Source of the DNA: CAYJBH01 sp964370825
GTDB lineage: Bacteria; Bacillota; Clostridia; Oscillospirales; Ruminococcaceae
NCBI GenBank assembly: GCA_964370825.1
Contig: CAYJKY010000002.1
Span: 52,632-116,631 of the forward strand
DNA: 64,000 bases
Reading direction: 5' to 3'
Under the pieces are notes generated by a model. It searched no databases. It saw nothing but the letters and a program-made list of their open reading frames with translations, and was not told the DNA's origin. The position numbers were made by a program, and so were the translations under genes. Positions 60,831 through 64,000 of the stretch are shown piece after piece; position 1 is the first letter of the stretch, and each line of letters starts with the position of its first letter.

Positions 60831-60852
60831 AAGTTTTACAGGAGGTTTTTAA

Positions 60853-61140
60853 ATGAAGATTAAGCCACTCGCAGACCGTGTTGTTTTAAAAGCGGTTGAG
60901 GCAGAAGAAACTACAAAAAGCGGTATCGTTTTACCGGGTAGCGCACAGGAAAAACCACAGATAGCAGAGGTAATAGCAGTTGGACCCGGCGGTATTGTCG
61001 ACGGGAACGAAGTTAAGATGACAGTTAAAAAAGGCGATAAGGTTATAGCATCAAAGTACGCCGGCACCGAGGTTAAGATGGATGGAACAGATTGTCTGAT
61101 AGTTCGTCTTTCCGATATTCTGGCAGTAGTTGAGAAATAA
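60853..61140 (+). CDS. groES: Co-chaperonin GroES
   Basis: A 95-residue co-chaperonin. MKIKPLADRVVLKAVEAEE, the mobile loop ETTKSGIVLPGSAQEKPQ, and GDKVIASKYAGTEVKMDG are family-typical. Seven subunits cap GroEL. AGGAGG precedes the ATG. It is controlled by the CIRCE element and followed 28 bp later by groEL. Confidence 0.97.
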   Translation: MKIKPLADRVVLKAVEAEETTKSGIVLPGSAQEKPQIAEVIAVGPGGIVDGNEVKMTVKKGDKVIASKYAGTEVKMDGTDCLIVRLSDILAVVEK

Positions 61141-61168
61141 AAACATTTAACATAAGAGGTATAATTTA

Positions 61169-62806
61169 ATGGCTAAAATTATTGAACATGGCGAGCAGGC
61201 TCGCAAAAACCTATTGGTAGGTATCGATAAGCTTGCAGACACCGTTAAGATTACGCTTGGCCCCAAAGGTCGCAACGTGGTACTTGACAAGAAGTTTGGC
61301 GCTCCGCTTATTACAAATGACGGTGTTACAATTGCTAAGGAGATTGAGCTTTCCGACAGCTATGAAAACATGGGTGCACAGCTTCTTCGCGAAGTTGCTA
61401 CCAAGACCAACGATGCCGCAGGCGATGGCACAACTACAGCTATCGTTTTTGCACAGGCCCTTGTACAGGAAGGCATGAAAAATGTCGCCGCAGGTGCGAA
61501 CCCAATGGATATTAAGCGTGGAATGAACACCGCCGTTGTTGCAGCTGTAGAAGCATTAAAAGGCAACAGCAAAAAACTCAGCGGCAGCAAGGATGTAGCA
61601 CGTGTTGCAACCATCTCTGCCGGTGACGAAAATATCGGCAACCTTATTGCCGAGGCAATGGAAAAGGTTTCTGCCGATGGTGTTATCACAATTGAGGAGA
61701 GCAAAACCGCCGACACCTATACCGAGGTTGTGGAAGGTATGCAGTTTGACCGTGGTTACATCTCCCCTTACATGGTAACCGATGCCGAGAAGATGGAGGC
61801 AGTAATTGACGATGCCCTAATTCTCATCACCGATAAAAAGATTTCGGTTATTGCCGACATTCTTCCTCTGTTAGAGCAGATCGTACAGTCCGGCAAAAAG
61901 CTTGTTATCGTTGCCGAGGATATCGAGGGTGAAGCCCTTACAACCATCCTTGTTAACCGTCTACGTGGCACATTTACCTGTGTTGCTGTTAAGGCACCCG
62001 GATTTGGCGACCGCCGTAAAGAGATGTTGCAGGATATCGCCATCTTAACCGGTGGTACTGTTATTAGCGAAGAGGTTGGTCTTGACCTTAAGGATGCAAC
62101 TCTTGAGATGCTCGGAAAAGCAGGTCAGGTTTGTGTTCAGAAGGAAAACACCATCATCGTATCCGGTGCGGGTAAATCCGCCTCCATCAAGGAGCGTATC
62201 GGACAGATCAAGGGGCAAATCGAGACAACCACAAGCGATTTCGATCGCGAGAAACTTCAGGAGCGTTTAGCAAAACTTTCGGGCGGTGTTGCTGTAATTA
62301 AGGTCGGTGCCGCTACAGAGGTTGAGATGAAGGAGAAAAAGCTCCGCATCGAGGATGCACTTTCAGCCACACGTGCCGCCGTTGAGGAAGGCATTGTTGC
62401 AGGTGGTGGCGTTGCTCCGCTTAACACCATTAAGGCTGTTAAGGATGCAGCAGCAAAGCTCTCCGGCGACCAGGCAACCGGTGCCGCTATCGTTTTAAAG
62501 GCTCTGGAAGCTCCGCTTCGTCAGATTTCTGCAAATGCCGGTATTGAAGGTTCGGTAATTCTTGATAAAATCCTTACCTCAAACAAGGTAAACTACGGAT
62601 TCGACGCACAGAAGGAAGAATACGTTGATATGATCAAGGCGGGAATTGTTGACCCTGCTAAGGTTACACGCAGTGCCCTACAGAACGCTGTATCGGTAGC
62701 TTCCATGGTTCTAACCACCGAGGCTCTCGTATCCGACGAGCCGGAGCAGAACCCGGCACCGGCAATGCCAAACCCCGGAATGGGTGGCATGGGCGGCATG
62801 TACTAA
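61169..62806 (+). CDS. groEL: Chaperonin GroEL
   Basis: A 545-residue chaperonin. KITLGPKGRNVVLDKKFGAP, the ATP site NDAAGDGTTTAIV, GVTIAKEIEL, ERLAKLSGGVAVIKVGAATEVEMKEKK and the C-terminal GGMGGMY tail confirm a complete protein. Codon usage is visibly richer in C-ending codons than the rest of the window, as expected for a highly expressed gene. A strong hairpin terminator follows. Confidence 0.98.
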   Translation: MAKIIEHGEQARKNLLVGIDKLADTVKITLGPKGRNVVLDKKFGAPLITNDGVTIAKEIELSDSYENMGAQLLREVATKTNDAAGDGTTTAIVFAQALVQEGMKNVAAGANPMDIKRGMNTAVVAAVEALKGNSKKLSGSKDVARVATISAGDENIGNLIAEAMEKVSADGVITIEESKTADTYTEVVEGMQFDRGYISPYMVTDAEKMEAVIDDALILITDKKISVIADILPLLEQIVQSGKKLVIVAEDIEGEALTTILVNRLRGTFTCVAVKAPGFGDRRKEMLQDIAILTGGTVISEEVGLDLKDATLEMLGKAGQVCVQKENTIIVSGAGKSASIKERIGQIKGQIETTTSDFDREKLQERLAKLSGGVAVIKVGAATEVEMKEKKLRIEDALSATRAAVEEGIVAGGGVAPLNTIKAVKDAAAKLSGDQATGAAIVLKALEAPLRQISANAGIEGSVILDKILTSNKVNYGFDAQKEEYVDMIKAGIVDPAKVTRSALQNAVSVASMVLTTEALVSDEPEQNPAPAMPNPGMGGMGGMY

Positions 62807-62883
62807 GTAAAATTATTGAGCCGTAAAAAAGCATACGAAAAGATTGTCATAGTTTGGCAACAACATAGTTACTATAACTAAAC

Positions 62884-62924
62884 AAAGGGGAAACAGTGAT
62901 CAAAAACGCTGTTTCCCCTTTTAT
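62884..62924 (+). terminator. Terminator after groEL
   Basis: AAAGGGGAAACAG and CTGTTTCCCCTTT form a 13 bp stem with a 12-base loop and a T-rich end. It lies between convergent groEL and trpS and could serve both. Confidence 0.88.
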
Positions 62925-62932
62925 GTGTCCTG

Positions 62933-63922
62933 TTATGTTAAAAGCGAAACTTGCATTGCAAGCTTTACTTTTTCCATAGTTTCTTCTCCAATAGAGTTTG
63001 CCCTTTTGGTACCGCTTATTATCAATTCTTTAACCTCTTCTTTTCGAACTTCATAATAGGCACGTTTTTCGCGGAATGGATCAAGCAACAAATTGATTTT
63101 CGTGTATAATAATTTCTTACATGCTACACAGCCTACTTTAGCATTTTTACACATTTCCGAAATATTATCGTGTTCGGATTTATTAAACAATTTATGGTAA
63201 AGATTAACCATACAAATATCGGGATTACCTTTATCGGTTAAAGAAATTCGGTCTTCATCTGTTTTTGCAGATTTTACCTTTTTAATAACAGTCTGTTCAT
63301 CATCAGAAAGATAAATAGCATTACCTAAACTTTTCCCCATCTTACTGTTCCCATCAAGACCTGCAAGACGAGGTGTTGCACTTAAGAGTTCTCTTGGTAT
63401 TTTTATAGTGTCGCCGTACAAATCATTAAATCGCCTTATTATTTTACGTGCTTGTTCCATATGTGGTAATTGATCATCACCGACAGGAACGAGGTCTGCA
63501 CTGCAAAAAGTTATATCTGCGGCTTGGCTAACAGGATAGCCTAAAAAACCATAACTTAAATCATTATATCCATACTGCCTTGCTTCGGTTTTAACAGTTG
63601 GGTTATGCCGCAAACTGTTTACCGAAACAAGCATTGAATAAAAAACGGTCAACTCTGCAATGGCTGGCACACAGGATTGTTGAACGAAAGTTATTTTATT
63701 CGGCTCCAGCCCTACCGACAGATTATCAATTGCAACATTATAAATACTCTCATTTATCAATGAAGGATTTTCAAAGTGTGTTGTAAGCGCTTGCACATCT
63801 GCAAGCAATATCAATGTATCATAATCAGCTTGCAATTTTACCCTGTTTTGCAAGCTGCCCACAAAATGTCCTAAATGTAGCTTTCCTGTCGTTCTATCTC
63901 CTGTTAAAATACGTTTTTTCAT
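62933..63922 (-). CDS. trpS: Tryptophanyl-tRNA synthetase
   Basis: A 329-residue class Ic aminoacyl-tRNA synthetase. The HIGH-type motif is TTGKLHLGHFVGSL and the KMSKS-type motif NSKMGKSLGN. PVSQAADITFCSADLVPVGDDQ is the adenylate/tryptophan region. The sequence starts KKRILTGDRTTGK rather than the common RPTG form, and has a cysteine pair GCVACKK late in the anticodon-binding region, which suggests a divergent subtype. The gene is more A/T-rich than groEL next to it. It is preceded by a ten-codon leader ORF containing three Trp codons, so its expression is probably sensitive to charged tRNA-Trp. Confidence 0.93.
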   Translation of the reverse strand: MKKRILTGDRTTGKLHLGHFVGSLQNRVKLQADYDTLILLADVQALTTHFENPSLINESIYNVAIDNLSVGLEPNKITFVQQSCVPAIAELTVFYSMLVSVNSLRHNPTVKTEARQYGYNDLSYGFLGYPVSQAADITFCSADLVPVGDDQLPHMEQARKIIRRFNDLYGDTIKIPRELLSATPRLAGLDGNSKMGKSLGNAIYLSDDEQTVIKKVKSAKTDEDRISLTDKGNPDICMVNLYHKLFNKSEHDNISEMCKNAKVGCVACKKLLYTKINLLLDPFREKRAYYEVRKEEVKELIISGTKRANSIGEETMEKVKLAMQVSLLT

Positions 63923-63942
63923 AAAAATATCCTTTCAACTTA

Positions 63943-63975
63943 TTATTTTCGTAGCCACCACCAACCATCAGACAT
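63943..63975 (-). CDS. trpS leader peptide with three consecutive Trp codons
   Basis: A ten-codon ORF, MSDGWWWLRK, ends in tandem TAA stops (TAATAA). AAGGGAG lies eight bases before its ATG, so it should be well translated. Its stop is 20 bases from the trpS ATG. A run of three Trp codons (a one-codon amino acid) directly upstream of the tryptophanyl-tRNA synthetase gene is the hallmark of a leader peptide that senses tryptophan charging. The gap to trpS is too short for a terminator hairpin, so control may be translational or act further upstream, outside the window. Confidence 0.75.
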   Translation of the reverse strand: MSDGWWWLRK

Positions 63976-64000
63976 AAAACCAACTCCCTTCATTCAAAAC

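Noticed and set aside
61360..61716. 118-codon open frame on the reverse strand inside groEL
   Set aside because: It is antisense to a certain GroEL gene, has no ribosome binding site, and its low-complexity Ala/Ser composition is a codon-bias shadow.
1..64000. CRISPR arrays, prophage, insertion sequences, rRNA and tRNA genes
   Set aside because: No regularly spaced repeats, integrase or transposase frames, terminal inverted repeats with target duplications, or structural RNA sequences were seen.

Overview
The window looks like a chromosomal segment of a low-GC Gram-positive bacterium of the class Clostridia, probably a gut or fibre-associated Oscillospirales-type organism. This is inferred from gene content, not from an rRNA gene. 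The evidence is: a BofA-type sporulation protein, a CIRCE-controlled groES-groEL operon, DivIVA and SepF cell-division proteins, the miaB/YlbF-family/mutS/mutL gene order, separate secD and secF genes, many AGGAGG-type ribosome binding sites and frequent TTG/GTG starts, and a large secreted protein ending in a type I dockerin. No rRNA, tRNA, CRISPR array, prophage or insertion sequence was recognised.

Layout. 1-6.2 kb: the end of a uroporphyrinogen-decarboxylase-like gene, an anchored alpha/beta hydrolase, a reverse-strand operon adenine deaminase-ACT protein-UPF0210 protein, and a CCA-adding enzyme. 6.2-16.5 kb: mostly single genes, namely the dockerin/GLUG protein, a zinc-ribbon membrane protein, a flavin reductase, galactokinase, RlmD, an Asp/Glu racemase, an orphan N-acetyl sugar amidotransferase and an aldo/keto reductase. 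16.6-20.8 kb: a promoter-headed envelope operon of an FMN-binding lipoprotein, a tandem DUF4358 lipoprotein, an MBOAT O-acyltransferase and a DHHW (AlgJ/AlgX-like) protein, most simply a surface-polymer O-acetylation system. 20.8-24.8 kb: secG-rnr, bofA, bactofilin and a frameshifted TIM-barrel pseudogene.

24.8-45.8 kb: eighteen reverse-strand genes packed with overlaps or gaps of about 30 bp or less. They run from a small protein and radC through uvrB, uvrA, miaB, a YlbF/RicA-like gene, mutS, mutL, miaA, an HlyD-like protein, yggS, sepF, divIVA, lspA, rluD, a HAD phosphatase, a ComEA-like protein and ppk1. 45.9-49 kb: secD-secF with a coupled sugar-phosphate-isomerase-like gene. 49.1-54.6 kb: a class Ic aminotransferase and, upstream of it, a compact FkbH-ACP-MaoC-SDR-GNAT operon with a consensus promoter. 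This is the best candidate in the window for an undescribed acyl-transfer pathway. 54.7-57.7 kb: a YwaF/TMEM164-like membrane protein, an aldo/keto reductase-esterase pair and a CGGC-domain protein. 57.7-64 kb: a GHL10-amidase fusion, groES-groEL, and trpS preceded by a ten-codon leader ORF with three consecutive Trp codons.

Regulation is readable in many gaps. Good sigma-A-type promoters with 17-18 bp spacers were found for most transcription units. In four divergent gaps the two -35 boxes lie only 8-16 bp apart. All calls come from reading motifs and context; no database search was run.
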